Shown: positions 37,501-47,180 of the stretch, piece after piece
Layout of the letters: every line of letters starts with the position of its first letter
Position numbering within the stretch: position 1 is the stretch's first letter
DNA from: Panorpa germanica
Taxonomy: Eukaryota > Arthropoda > Insecta > Mecoptera > Panorpidae
Assembly: GCA_963678705.1 (NCBI GenBank)
Contig: OY783216.1
Span: forward strand, 1,426,001-1,490,000
Reading direction: 5' to 3'
DNA: 64,000 nucleotides
Translations under genes and position numbers: made by a program
Notes under the pieces: model-generated
What the model saw: only the letters and a program-made list of their open reading frames with translations
Databases searched by the model: none
Told to the model about the DNA's origin: nothing

Positions 37501-40500
37501 AGTGCTGTGTAACACTGACTTTTCAAATAGTCGTAACTTAATTAAACAGAATTTGTATAATAAACTTTTCACAGTCACAGTAAACTTCTAAAGACTAATT
37601 AAGTACATATTTATTTATTTTACAGGTTGACTTCAGCGAGAAACCTTCATTTTGGAAAGCTCTTAAGCCCCCAGCAAAGGATAAGTGTGGGGAGCTTTTA
37701 TCATCCCTTTGTTATCATCCCAGTAACAGTGTCCTTACACTGAGTCTGTTGAAAGCTCGAAATCTAAAAGCTAAAGACATCAATGGAAAATCTGGTCAGT
37801 TTCTAATAAGCTCATAAAAGTAAATTAAAAGCTCATTAAACTATATTAAAACTCATGAAAAAAGATTAAAAGCTCATAGATAATACTGAAATCTCATGAA
37901 AGTAGATTAAAGCTTGTGAAAGTAGGTCAAAAGCTCGTGAAGACAGATTAAAAGCTCGTTTAAACAGATTAAAAGCTCTTGAACTCAAATTTTAAATGTT
38001 TTTACAGATCCGTACGTGAAGGTGTGGTTGCAATTTGGTGACAAGAGAATAGAGAAACGCAAAACTCCAATCTTCAAATGCACTTTGAATCCTGTGTTTA
38101 ATGAAACTTTCAGCTTTAATGTTCCATGGGAGAAAATTCGTGAATGTTCTCTGGATGTTATGGTGATGGACTTTGATAACATCGGACGAAATGAACTGAT
38201 AGGAAGAATACTTCTTGCTGGTAAATACTGCTGTCATTCATCCCCTATTCATTTGCCCAAGCACATTATTTTATTACACAGATTTTGCATATCTTACATT
38301 TTCTATTACCTATGGAAATTTATCAGTAAATTATTCTGAAATATTTTGCCACAAGAGACTAATTTACTACTCAGAATATATGTAATGTTTTTTTGGGATC
38401 ACGAAGCTTATATGAAAGTCTCCAGATTTTATTTATCTTTGTTGATTACATTCTTAATATCAACAGTTTACTAAGTAGTAACTGATATTTGACTAGTTTT
38501 ATTATGCATCTGTTTTAGGCTCTGTTGTATAAAGGAGATGGCAATTTATAGAAAGAAAGAGGATAACAACCGGACGTGACGTCGTGAAATAACTTGTAAC
38601 TTTTTGTAACTTGTCTCCTCTTTAATTATTTAATGATAAAGAGATTCTCTTATAGCAACTGATTAACAAATAATTGCATATTTGAGTTATTGAAAACCAG
38701 ATAACTTGATCAAAATATAGTACAGTTTATATATAAATTAAAGGAGCCTATTTTGTAACTGCTGTCTGTTAACTTTTGACGATTTTTCAAAGGCCTGCTT
38801 AATTTTCAGAATATTTTACTAATAAATTTCAAACCCTTATAACCAATCAGACGGTTTCATTTTATTAATACAATTAATAAAAAATGCAAATTGAATAATA
38901 TATAAATTAAAATAAGGTGAAATGTCACCCGTCTGAAAGAATGGAATGTGACAAAATTTTATTAATGTAAAATTTCAATAGTTTCTAAATAATATCTTCA
39001 TGTTTTTTTGCATTCAAATTTTCAATTCAAACATTTACATAATTGCTTATTTTATTGCTTGCTTAATTTTCATAAATTTATTTCACTTTAAAAACACTAG
39101 CAAGTTCCATGGAGCTTTTGTAATGATACACAAATAGAATGAATTTAGCAACAAGTCGACTGAAACTAACTTCACACATGCTAACATCATAACATTTTTC
39201 TGTTTTGCATCGTTTTTGATATTTTTATGCTACTCATCTATTGACTGTTACTATTAATGCATTCATTTTAATGTTTTTCTTAAATTTCGCACAGATGCTG
39301 AGCAATTCACTTATTCTTTTCTTTATTAAGATGATAATTGTACTATATTTCTATCTGATTCAAATTCACACCAGCTAAATAGTGTTAACTGCTCTAAATT
39401 GATTTTAAATTCAATTAATAATGTATTAGCGTAGGCATAACTATCCAGCAATGTGTCCATATATCTATTAATGCGGAAAATTTGTGGAAATTGTAGTAAA
39501 TAAACTTCACTGGCTTATTATAGTGTGCTGATCCCAAATATTCTATTTACTAACCTCAATTTTGATGATTTAGATCTCCATCTTGCAAAATAGACGAATA
39601 AAAATTTGAACCTCCCAGTAAACATTTTGGAGTAAATTCTACTTAATTTCTATTACGTATCATGAATTTTTTGTCTGGAACGTGTTCGTTTTCTATTCAG
39701 TCGTTCAAAGGAAAGGTCCTTTTTATGAGCTACAGACATTGCAACGACGGTTCACTGCTGAATTAAAAGCGGAGTAGGTTTATGATTTATGACCGGATAA
39801 TAAAAATATACCCATGTGGGAAAGAAACAGAAATACTTAATGAATGATGTTGGAAAAAGAAAGAATATTATTATGAAAAACTAACACAAAATCTGTGACA
39901 GGTAGAGAACTTGTAAAGCGTTAGAATAGAATTGTACGAGTGACTCGAACTTCACCAAATAGGACACTTCACCAAATTGTTTACTGGGCTTCTTCTAATC
40001 AAATATCTTCTTACCAGTGATAAAAGTTTAGGCTAAAAAGTGATAGAATAAAAGTAATTATCAATTAAATTTCCTACAATTTGTGTTTACAAAATTTTTA
40101 CATACATCTGATAGATATTGAAGTGCACCACTGCAAAATAGAACACTTCACTGAAATTAGTAATGCTTGAAAATAGCAGATGGCATTCACCAACTAGTTC
40201 ATGCTTTTACAATTATGGCCATATTTCTTAAATCCATGTTAGTACATACATATATCATTTATCGTTTAAAAGTATTTTTAAAGCCGCGTTCTCACAATGC
40301 GATTTTAGTTGAACGATCTTGATTCACAGATAAGAAAAATAAGAATAACTGAACTAATTTAACAAAATGGTAGTGCTGAACAAAATTAAAAATGGACACT
40401 TTGTGCTCTGACGTTTTCCAGTAAAAGAATTTTCTTCTTCAATTGATGACCAGTTAGGAGAACCGTGTGCACCTCAACTCGTTCATTTACTCTTATTCTT

Positions 40501-42737
40501 CTTATCAAAGAACCAAGATCATTCAACTGAAATCGCCCAGTGAGAACACTTAAATATTTTTTTGGTCATAATTTGGTTCTTGCAAGTATCGGAACATAGT
40601 AGTAGCTTCATTCATTACAGCATGGGCGACTATCCAATAAGGATGGGCTTCCCACTCTATCACTTTCCAGTAAACATTTTGGAGTAAATTCTACTTAATT
40701 TCTATTACATATCATGAGTTTTTTGTCTGGAACGTGTTCGTTTTCTATTCAGTCGTTCATAGGAAAGGCCCTTTTTATAACCTACAGAGATCGCAACGAC
40801 GGTTCACTGCTGAATTAAAAGCGAAGTCGGTTTATGATTTATGACCGGAGTTATAAACTTGACACTAGCAGGGATAGCAGGGGTATAAAACTTAATGGAA
40901 TTCTACTTTTTAGAGTTTGCAAAATATAATTATGAAAATAAAATATTTAAATGAAGAAATAAATAGATGTAATCTTTAGTACGGATCGTGATTTTTTTAA
41001 TGAATATTATTCATCTTCAACAATACTCGTTATATTAGTTTTTTACATTGTTTTGATGATTCAAAAATCCACGATCGGCAGGTCTGCGTTAGGTTTAAAA
41101 CCTCTGTCTTACCATCGCTGGATACTATCTTCGTTTATATACATTATATTCGGGGATTGATGGAGATAGCGTGTGCCTATTACCATTAATGAAATATTTG
41201 TTGAAAAAGGATAGCATATACTTTAAACATACTGTACTGAACGAAAAGTATACAAGTGTAACGGTGAAAAATATATTTTACTTGTCTAACCGCATCTCGT
41301 TTCTCTCTCACTTTGGAATGAAAGTGAACTAAGAAAAATATGAAAGAAACAATTGCTACTTCATGAATGTTGGAAAAAGAAAGAATATTATTATGAAAAA
41401 ATCCTAACAACTAACACAAAATCTGTGACAGGTAGAGAATGAATTTGAACTAAAATTGGTTTCTGTGTTGTTGCTTCGAACTTGTAAAGCGTTAGAATAG
41501 AATTGTACGAGTGACTCGAACTTCACCAAATAGGGCACTTCACCAAATTGTTTACTGGGTTAGCACAGAGGTGACAAATTTAGATGCTCTAAGACCCGCT
41601 TCTAAAGTCTCAAAGGCAATCTTGTCTTTATAGCTTCAAATTTATTATACAAATCCAACCTGAATGGCTTTTTCCGCTCACGAAAGTCAGCTATCGAATA
41701 ATTGTCTCACTTCTGATATTTGAATTTAGTAAGTTAGACTTTACTTAGTACAGATCAAGTTAAATCAAAGCTAACTGCTGTATCATTTAAACTATACTTA
41801 GCTTCAAACTAACCATAAGTGATAATGCAATGCATTTTTCAGAGCATTGCCCATTTCTTTAGTCACATTTCATTACTCATAAATATACAAAATCATTCTA
41901 AACAAAAACAAATCTTATTATGGCCTTTTTCTGTATGTTATTTTCAACGGTGATAAAATTTCATCCTTATGCATACCTATCATAAGAATCATTATTCAGC
42001 GATGAAATTCTATCACTGCTGAAATTAACATACACAATAAGACCATAATTAATTACTTAGATTCAATTGGTATTAAATAACTGTACAAAAAAATTAAAAA
42101 ATAATCATGAAGGAATAATTATTTTTCAGGTAAAAATGGCTCAGGTACGTTAGAAATTTTAAATTATAATCTTAAATACTGCCTGACAAAAACTACAAAC
42201 ACTTTAAAAAACAAAATATATTTCTCTTTTGCTTGAATGAATATATGTTGTAAATATTTGTAAATCTGTTGCTTTATGTTATGCATCATCCAACTTTAAA
42301 TATAAATAATGTTCATTTGTAAAACTAATAACTTAGCTAAGATCAGATCCATCGTATCTCAGAACCTCGCATTCATATTTTAGTAGCATAGTCGTAATTT
42401 ATATGGTGAAAAGTAATTGGAATTTTTGGAATGGTTTAGAAGTATAATACTTTACTATGTAATAGCACCACTGTAACAATTTACTTGACAGGTTTATAGG
42501 AGCAGGTATACTTGCCAGATATGTACTACCGGGGTTCCAAACCATTCCTATTTCAAATTCTTTACACGCTATAATCATTTGTTTGTATTTTATTTCACTC
42601 AAAAATAATATTGATTTTGAAATGTTTTATTTACAGGAAAGAATGGATCTGGTGCATCGGAAACAAAGCATTGGCAGGATATGATAACCAAACCGCGTCA
42701 AACGATTGTTCAATGGCATCGGTTGAAACCAGAATGA
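28372..42737 (+). CDS. Syt7: Synaptotagmin 7 (3' part; C2A and C2B domains)
   Basis: Calcium sensor of vesicle and lysosome exocytosis that binds anionic phospholipid through two C2 domains. Seven exons join in frame: 28372-28534, 35559-35699, 35795-35971, 37376-37456, 37626-37794, 38008-38220 and 42637-42737, giving 347 residues and a TGA stop. In order: a Gly/Pro-rich linker (about residues 1-54); a short conserved lead-in ([20 protein letters not shown]); C2A with loop 1 [10 protein letters not shown] and loop 3 DYDRFSRDD, where all five calcium-binding acidic positions are present; C2B with KDINGKSDPY, the basic strand EKRKTP and loop 3 DFDNIGRNE; and the closing WHRL motif (WHxL). The exon phases agree throughout and the text is very close to insect Syt7. 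The membrane segment and start codon were not found in the window. A candidate in-frame microexon lies at 42130-42144. Confidence 0.93.
28723..29087. mobile_element. Diverged copy of the AT-target MITE family A
   Basis: Left end GGGCTTGTG preceded by AT, right end about CGCCC. The internal text (tatggccgac, ccgctaaaactgcaattcaa, ctccgtcaacatttagatat) matches the full copies at 47181 and 57762. It is heavily deleted and diverged. Confidence 0.5.
29088..30703. other. Intronic stretch without a gene
   Basis: Within the 7-kb Syt7 intron. 29240-29720 has repeat-like text (gttcagccgtttccgagaaat). 29858-29930 resembles 2625-2690. Neither has clear ends. Confidence 0.3.
30704..31033. mobile_element. 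330-bp MITE, ends GGGTGCATTCCACT
   Basis: Inverted ends of about 27 bp: GGGTGCATTCCACT...TTCACAAC on the left and, inverted, GGGTGCGTTCCACT...TTCACAAC on the right. The flanks are ata and att, so any 3-bp duplication has decayed. It is non-coding. The ends are of a PIF/Harbinger style, but that is only suggestive. Confidence 0.55.
31130..31650. repeat. Related copy of the 26606-27110 element
   Basis: Shares 'gcattttgacagattgtcac' and the stretch ending 'gctaagcaatgactttaaatt' with the element at 26606-27110. The termini are not clear. The minus-strand frame at 31128-31328 lies within it and is not a gene. Confidence 0.4.
31651..32280. other. Intronic stretch without recognised features
   Basis: AT-rich part of the Syt7 intron. 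Nothing supported. Confidence 0.3.
32285..33009. mobile_element. TTAA-flanked MITE with GGGGTTACATGGG ends
   Basis: Exact TTAA on both sides (32281-32284 and 33010-33013). Terminal inverted repeats GGGGTTACATGGGTTTCGT of about 19 bp match perfectly. It is 725 bp, full of poly-A/T. The 119-codon frame inside (32413-32772) is low-complexity and judged to be chance. The TTAA site and G-rich ends fit a non-autonomous piggyBac-type element. Confidence 0.65.
33530..33781 (-). mobile_element. MITE family B copy (CCCAGTAAACA ends)
   Basis: About 250 bp, closely matching copies at 34686-34934, 59056-59309 and 59763-60400. Shared internal phrases are 'ctccacctgtcggaata', 'gatgcgaactataatt' and 'ccatcatattgaagatgc'. 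The ends are degenerate here. Confidence 0.6.
33924..34103. repeat. Nested foldback structure
   Basis: Outer arms 33924-33946 and 34081-34103 pair at 22 of 23 bases (contains TTACGAGAGTTCGGC). Inner arms 33975-33987 and 34053-34065 pair perfectly (CGTATAAATCTAC). It is a 180-bp non-coding unit, probably a small inverted-repeat element of unknown family. Confidence 0.5.
34170..34660 (-). mobile_element. Copy of the TAA-tailed non-LTR family
   Basis: In reverse complement it ends 'ggcaaaaacatt' plus an A/T-rich tail (about 34170-34205). Before that come 'ggaagaagtgagaatggg' and a decayed ORF2 remnant. It is inserted antisense to Syt7 inside its 7-kb intron. The 63-codon plus-strand frame is antisense. 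Confidence 0.55.
34686..34934 (+). mobile_element. MITE family B copy (inverse orientation to 33530)
   Basis: Nearly full copy in the opposite orientation to the one at 33530-33781, about 0.9 kb away. The pair can fold on each other in the Syt7 pre-mRNA. The ends are GTAAACAATTTGG on the left and a decayed AAAATGTTTA on the right. Confidence 0.6.
35559..35699 (+). CDS. Syt7: Syt7 exon: lead-in to C2A
   Basis: Acceptor tttcag before 35559, donor gtgagt after 35699. It is 47 codons in phase 0, reading [16 protein letters not shown]... and ending at the first C2A strand ([11 protein letters not shown]). It opens with ATG directly after the acceptor. That ATG is probably not the start, because the preceding linker exon joins in phase. 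Confidence 0.92.
35795..35971 (+). CDS. Syt7: Syt7 exon: C2A core
   Basis: 59 codons in phase 0. Contains calcium loop 1 ([14 protein letters not shown]), the basic strand [11 protein letters not shown] and the C2 signature [14 protein letters not shown]. The intron before it (35700-35794) is only 95 bp. Confidence 0.95.
36096..36250. repeat. Fragment of the TAA-target MITE in a Syt7 intron
   Basis: Text GCCGCACACTGTAAGCGTAT and, further on, 'cgaattttaaccaagcgtat' match the ends of the element at 19982-20308. The layout is rearranged, with both stretches in the same orientation, so this is a decayed or composite copy. Confidence 0.45.
36395..36505. repeat. Perfect 27-bp inverted repeat
   Basis: Arms 36395-36421 and 36479-36505 are exact reverse complements, separated by 57 bp, in the 1.4-kb Syt7 intron (35972-37375). 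Confidence 0.7.
36527..36744. mobile_element. Truncated copy of the piggyBac-like MITE at 3246
   Basis: Matches the right 200 bp of the 3246-3804 element (tacgttattcatctaac, tatcgccatctatatttcgc) and ends CACC followed by TTAA (36745-36748). The left end is missing. Confidence 0.5.
37376..37456 (+). CDS. Syt7: Syt7 exon: C2A calcium loop 3
   Basis: 27 codons in phase 0 after acceptor ttttaag, donor gtaata. Contains [19 protein letters not shown], with the three loop-3 aspartates needed for calcium. Confidence 0.93.
37626..37794 (+). CDS. Syt7: Syt7 exon: end of C2A and start of C2B
   Basis: Acceptor tttacag, donor gtcagt; ends in phase 1. Encodes SFWKALKPP (end of C2A), [19 protein letters not shown] and the first C2B loop [13 protein letters not shown], the next Asp being split over the intron. 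Confidence 0.94.
37795..38007 (+). repeat. Syt7 intron made of a 21-bp tandem repeat
   Basis: The 213-bp intron between the two C2B exons is almost entirely about nine imperfect units of 20-24 bp with consensus like 'agattaaaagctcatgaaa'. It keeps the gtcagt donor and the tttacag acceptor. Confidence 0.75.
38008..38220 (+). CDS. Syt7: Syt7 exon: C2B core
   Basis: 71 codons counting split ends, donor gtaaat. Holds [10 protein letters not shown], the basic strand [21 protein letters not shown] and loop 3 [13 protein letters not shown]. The fifth acidic position is Glu rather than Asp. It ends in phase 1 (LLA plus G). Confidence 0.95.
39614..39988. mobile_element. MITE family C, short copy
   Basis: Ends CCCAGTAAACA and TGTTTACTGGG, 375 bp. 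The termini are those of family B but the interior differs (gaacgtgttcgttttctatt, cattgcaacgacggttcactg). It is an internal-deletion version of the copy at 40667. Confidence 0.65.
40285..40549. mobile_element. Inverted-repeat element with about 65-bp arms
   Basis: The arms carry GTTCTCAC, then GCGATTT, AGTTGAA.GATCTTG and AAGAA.AATAAGA in inverted copies. TTAA lies near each end (40278-40281 and 40550-40553), but the left one is four bases further out, so the target site is uncertain. Confidence 0.45.
40667..41559. mobile_element. MITE family C, long copy
   Basis: Same ends and outer parts as 39614-39988 but 893 bp. An extra middle segment of about 500 bp (40850-41365) has no counterpart in the short copy. 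No transposase could be read in it. The 74-codon minus frame at 41186-41410 has no domain. Confidence 0.6.
42130..42144 (+). CDS. Syt7: Candidate 15-nt Syt7 microexon (or alternative last exon)
   Basis: Acceptor tttttcag precedes 42130 and donor gtacgt follows 42144. Joined after the exon ending at 38220 it keeps the frame and adds five residues, so the protein would read GKNGS twice in a row before the terminal exon. Over the first six codons (GKNGSG, the sixth read through the donor) it matches the start of the terminal exon and differs only at third codon positions. If the donor is not used, the frame runs on to a stop after about 34 residues as a short alternative C-terminus lacking WHxL. 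This is inferred; no transcript evidence is available. Confidence 0.5.
42637..42737 (+). CDS. Syt7: Syt7 terminal coding exon
   Basis: Acceptor tttacag before 42637. Encodes [16 protein letters not shown], then [15 protein letters not shown] and TGA at 42735-42737. The last C2B helix and the WHxL motif are intact. Confidence 0.95.
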
Positions 42738-43081
42738 AGAGTTGTCTCAATCTTTAACAGCTCTTCAATAACTGTTATTATTTCTATTTATATTCTACCC
42801 ATAATGCTTCTTCATTTCAAATTATATTTAAATATTTTAAATAATATTATTCTTTTTAATTATTATATATATTAAATATTAGATTACTTCTGCAGTATAC
42901 TGATTTTTGTAGCTGAAATCTTTGGTAAAATTGAATGATATGTACACTAAATAATATTAAAAATATAACCTCAATTTTAATTAAAAAGTGACATGTTTGT
43001 AATTTTTATATTACAATGTTCTTTAAGTATTATAATATTTACATACCAAACTAATCACCATTGATTTTAGCTGCAATAATC

Positions 43082-43087
43082 AATAAA
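43082..43087 (+). terminator. Candidate Syt7 poly(A) signal
   Basis: An AATAAA hexamer about 345 nt after the stop codon. The region is so AT-rich that several other AATAAA sites follow (for example near 43397), so the true cleavage site is open. Confidence 0.25.
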
Positions 43088-43248
43088 ATATTAACGCATA
43101 AATATATTTACTTCCAAATAATCAAATATTATAAAGTAAATCACAATTAACATTCAGTATTATTATTTAAATCTGTATTATTATTCGTACTTCACGAAAA
43201 GAAAATGTAACCTACAAATCTATAAATTGTATTGGTATATTAATACAC

Positions 43249-43495
43249 CTTTTTAGACGATCAGAGGCCCTATTCCTAACTCATTAGTAATGCTATTGAA
43301 TCCTCTTCTTATTTTCTCTAAATTTCACATTATTATCGAACGAAAGTCAGAAATAGTGCCTCTGATCAGATCTCGTATTACAGTTATGTATATGTAATAA
43401 AATATCTGATGCTCACTGTCAGATTTCTTGAAAGTGTGCTCAGAAGTAAAATAACACTAAAATCTAATCCTAATCTGATCTAATCGTCTAAAAAG
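43249..43495. repeat. Nested inverted repeat downstream of Syt7
   Basis: Outer 13-bp arms CTTTTTAGACGAT (43249-43261 and inverted 43483-43495). An inner pair GATCAGAGGCCCTATT / AATAGTGCCTCTGATC pairs with one mismatch. Probably a MITE in a MITE, or one decayed element, possibly within the Syt7 3' UTR. Confidence 0.4.
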
Positions 43496-43989
43496 TCCTT
43501 AAGAATGTTCTTTTGCTTTTATCGGAATATAAAATTGGTAAATGAAGAAATTTTTCCATAAAATAAATTCAATATTGTAGGATACATTTTTATAATTTTT
43601 CACAATATTAGAAACCATTATAATTAGAAAATCAATAAGTCTCATATTAATCGAATTGGTTCCATATATTTTTACTGGTTAATTAGCATATTGTATACAG
43701 AACCTTATAAAGAGATTAGTTCACTACTGCAACGTTAAAAATATGAGCTTTTACATGAAAAATAGTCTACAGAATACTTAAAACAAAGTGAATCCAATAT
43801 AAGGTACAATTATGTTTTATTATTTATGTAATTATTATATAAATATGATATAAAATTTACGAGTTTTAAGAATTTAAAACACAAAAGTGTTTGATGACTC
43901 TACAAAGTAAATAAAGATCTACTAAAATACAACTGATGCTATATCGTACGTATATAATAGTTATAAAATCAAATTAACTCATTAGAGGA

Positions 43990-44184
43990 CATTCATTAAT
44001 TACGTGACACATACCTGTTCTTATCACGTTGTGACGTCATTCATTTGAAGATATATTTTTTTAGTCCCAATTTTTGTTTGATCTTGTATATTTTTTTAGT
44101 CGAATTTTAGACTCCTTTTATCACGTCTTGCCATACTTTTTAAACCCTCTCGCTCCCCTTTTCGTGTGGGGTAATTAATGGATA
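43990..44184. mobile_element. Short MITE, ends CATTAATTACGTGAC
   Basis: Left text CATTCATTAATTACGTGACAC pairs with right GTGTGGGGTAATTAATGGATA with few mismatches. It is about 195 bp and pyrimidine-rich inside. Similar 'taattacgt' elements are widespread in insect genomes. Confidence 0.5.
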
Positions 44185-47180
44185 CCCACTTCAGGAATAA
44201 AATTGTTGAATAATGTAATTTATATAAGTTTTCTTTTGTGAAGTATTTGTTAAGCCTTTAGAAGAATATATCTTCCATATAAATAATTCTAAAGTAAACT
44301 CAACAAAAATTAATAATATATTTTTACCGATTTGATAGAAATATATCAAGAATTTTGTTATTATCTTTTTTATTTTATAAATTATTTATATAATTTAAAC
44401 GAATTGTTTGTTTATTTTAAGTAATACGTCACTTATAATAATTTTAGCTTATTGCCAATTATAGAATTGTGTTATTTAATTAATAGCATGTATTAATTAT
44501 TGTTTTTAAACGTGTAATATAGATTTATTCTTTGTGAATAATGATCAAACAAAAATCAAACTAAACCCCTACGAGTTATCAGAACATGAAATTATTTATA
44601 AAACTAAACATACAATTTTAAACCAAAAAGAAAAATAAATGAATAAAAAAAATGATATTTTGTAAACGTTTACTTTATTCAAAATTTCTGAAAACATGTT
44701 TTTACAATTTTTCATTGTATATCTCTTAATTAAATATTTATTTAATATATCCTATCAATTAAAAATAGCTTAAACATTTATTCAAATTATATATAGACAT
44801 TATTGTTATGAACAAACATCAAAATATATTTCAATATGTTTTTCATTTTACTGGCAGATGATGTCAGAAGAAACGTAATCATTTTTTATCTAGTATGACA
44901 TCTCTTTGCTAATTAATTATATTCATATGTTTCTTTTTTCATTACCTTTAAAATTTAACCCATGAAGAGGAGTACCATACTGTAAAGAATGATTATGATT
45001 TTCTGATCAGTATCTGCGAGTCTTTTAACTTAAATATTACAGTTTTTAATTTTTGTAGCGAACATATTTCAAAGAAAATGTCATACAAAAGCGTACCTAC
45101 ACTAGTAATTAAGAAAATTAATTATAAATTATATAAAATAACAATTTTATTATTCATATATATAAAAGTGTTTTTGTCTTAACCTATAAGAAAAGAAGTA
45201 TTTTAAATGTTAGAATGTATAAAAAAATACAATTTATAATGTAAGTGGAAAAATACAAAATAAAAGTGAAAAAAAACAGTGTATTATATAAAATATACTT
45301 AAACTCAAAAAAGAAGAAGTGAAATCACAAATCAAAAATTAGATGAAAATATTATATTTGTGGAGGTTGTATTTTTACTTAAAATCACAGAATATATTTT
45401 TTAAATAGTTAGCCATACTTATATACATTTTGAGATTTCTATTTAAGTACAAATATTTAATTTTTTGCGCGAATATTTAAAAAAACTGGATTATATACTT
45501 TGTGAAGCCGTTATTATTATTTATATATATTATATATATTTTAATTAATAGCTTTTATTACTTTAAACGCAATAATTACAGTTTCCTTTTCAAATAAATA
45601 TAAATTTAATGAAGTATACCCAGTAGACTACATTTACTGATGTAACGAAATCAATTTCGTCACCATCGATTAAGAAAGACTCACTCCTCTTCTAATTATT
45701 TAAAAAAGAATTCAGGGTGAAGTGGCGAACAAAGAGACCGAGCGATTTCATTATTAGTTCATCAGAGAATCCATTTCTAGTCCCATTTCATCTTATGGTT
45801 TGTTTACTGGGTATTATAGACACAGTTCATTGTAAATAATCTAATGTTATTTCTAAGCTGGTCATTTTAGAGCTTGAAACACATATAATTGTTGTTTGCA
45901 GCAAGAGGAACATATTTCTATCGATCATGTTGGAACGATACATCGATACATTACGACACAGACAGTTTGGAACAGAACACAAATATTTTTTAAAAACAAC
46001 ATTAATATGAATTTCAATAGTAACAATTGTTAAATTTGTTTAGATCAAAAGAAAAGAAATAAAACATAATTTAGAAAAATATCATAGAAATATAAAGAAA
46101 AGAGTTTAGTTTAAAATAAAATAAATATATAGTAATAAAAACTATATAAAAATATGTGAAAATTTATTGTTATATACAAATATATACATATTAAAAGATA
46201 TATCGATACATATATGTATTTTTAAAAATAAATTATATAAAATTATTAAATATTATATTATAGTATAATAGATCAGTAAGATTTTGTATGGCCGATTTAA
46301 AAAAAACGCACTATCTAATTGCAGGTATGATCAATTGGTTTAGAACAATTCTTGCTCTATTGGTTTAGGATAACGAAGCAACAGTGCTTGCGAGTGATGT
46401 ATTAATAATTTAAATAAAATACAAATTAGTTTTTATGATTACTCCATTCCATAATTGAGCAGTGCGCTCTTCGTAACAGTTTAGAAGCAAAGCAATTGAT
46501 CATTATCTGCAAAATCAAACATCTGTACTGCACAATATGAACTGATAACGAATAAAATAGAAAAATAATGGAATATATTTAAATAAATGTATTTCATTTA
46601 AATATATTGGATTATAAGGACATATTTTTTTTAATAAATATCGATTTGGAAAATAAATCCTTAACATGATTGATACATAGATCATAGATCATAAATCTAG
46701 ATCAGTAAATTATAACCTAAAAATGAAAAAAAGTAAAAGAATATTAAATATTTGTAAGTTATTTTAATAAATATTTATTGTTGAACAATTAACAACGAAT
46801 ATTTAAATATAGTTATTTTATAGTTAAAATTAACGTCAAAATAACGGTATTTAAAGTAACGATCAAAGCACAAACAAAATTATTATAACTGACAAATTAT
46901 TTATTATTTGTTCCATTTAATGTAATGTGTTTTTCTAATTGTCATTATTTGAGTTTGCGTTATGACTTCAATGTTTACTCAATGAAGACGCTCCTTTTAT
47001 TGTTTCAATTTTTGTTTTGTTCAGCTTCTCCTTTTGTCCTAAATTAATTGATAAGAATCTCATAGGAGCGCTACTTTAGGCTTCATATTTCTATCCTGCA
47101 GCATTTACAGTATGTTATGTTTTTAAGGTACTCCACTAGTGAAACCACTTTTATACGTGATTTGATGTCTTTAATTCAAT
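44185..47180. other. Very AT-rich intergenic DNA
   Basis: About 3 kb of extreme AT content with short TATA-like repeats, for example near 45520 and 46100-46260. No gene, RNA or repeat with clear ends is seen. Part may be the Syt7 3' UTR. Confidence 0.4.

Larger units (their letters stand above)
38221..42636 (+). other. Last Syt7 intron, 4.4 kb
   Basis: Contains two related MITE copies (39614-39988 and 40667-41559), one small inverted-repeat element between them (40285-40549), and a candidate in-frame microexon at 42130-42144. Nothing else is supported. Confidence 0.75.

Noticed and set aside
38221-38339. Read-through of the Syt7 donor as an alternative C-terminus
   Set aside because: The donor is good, the downstream frame shows no similarity or constraint, and the true terminal exon restores the full C2B domain.
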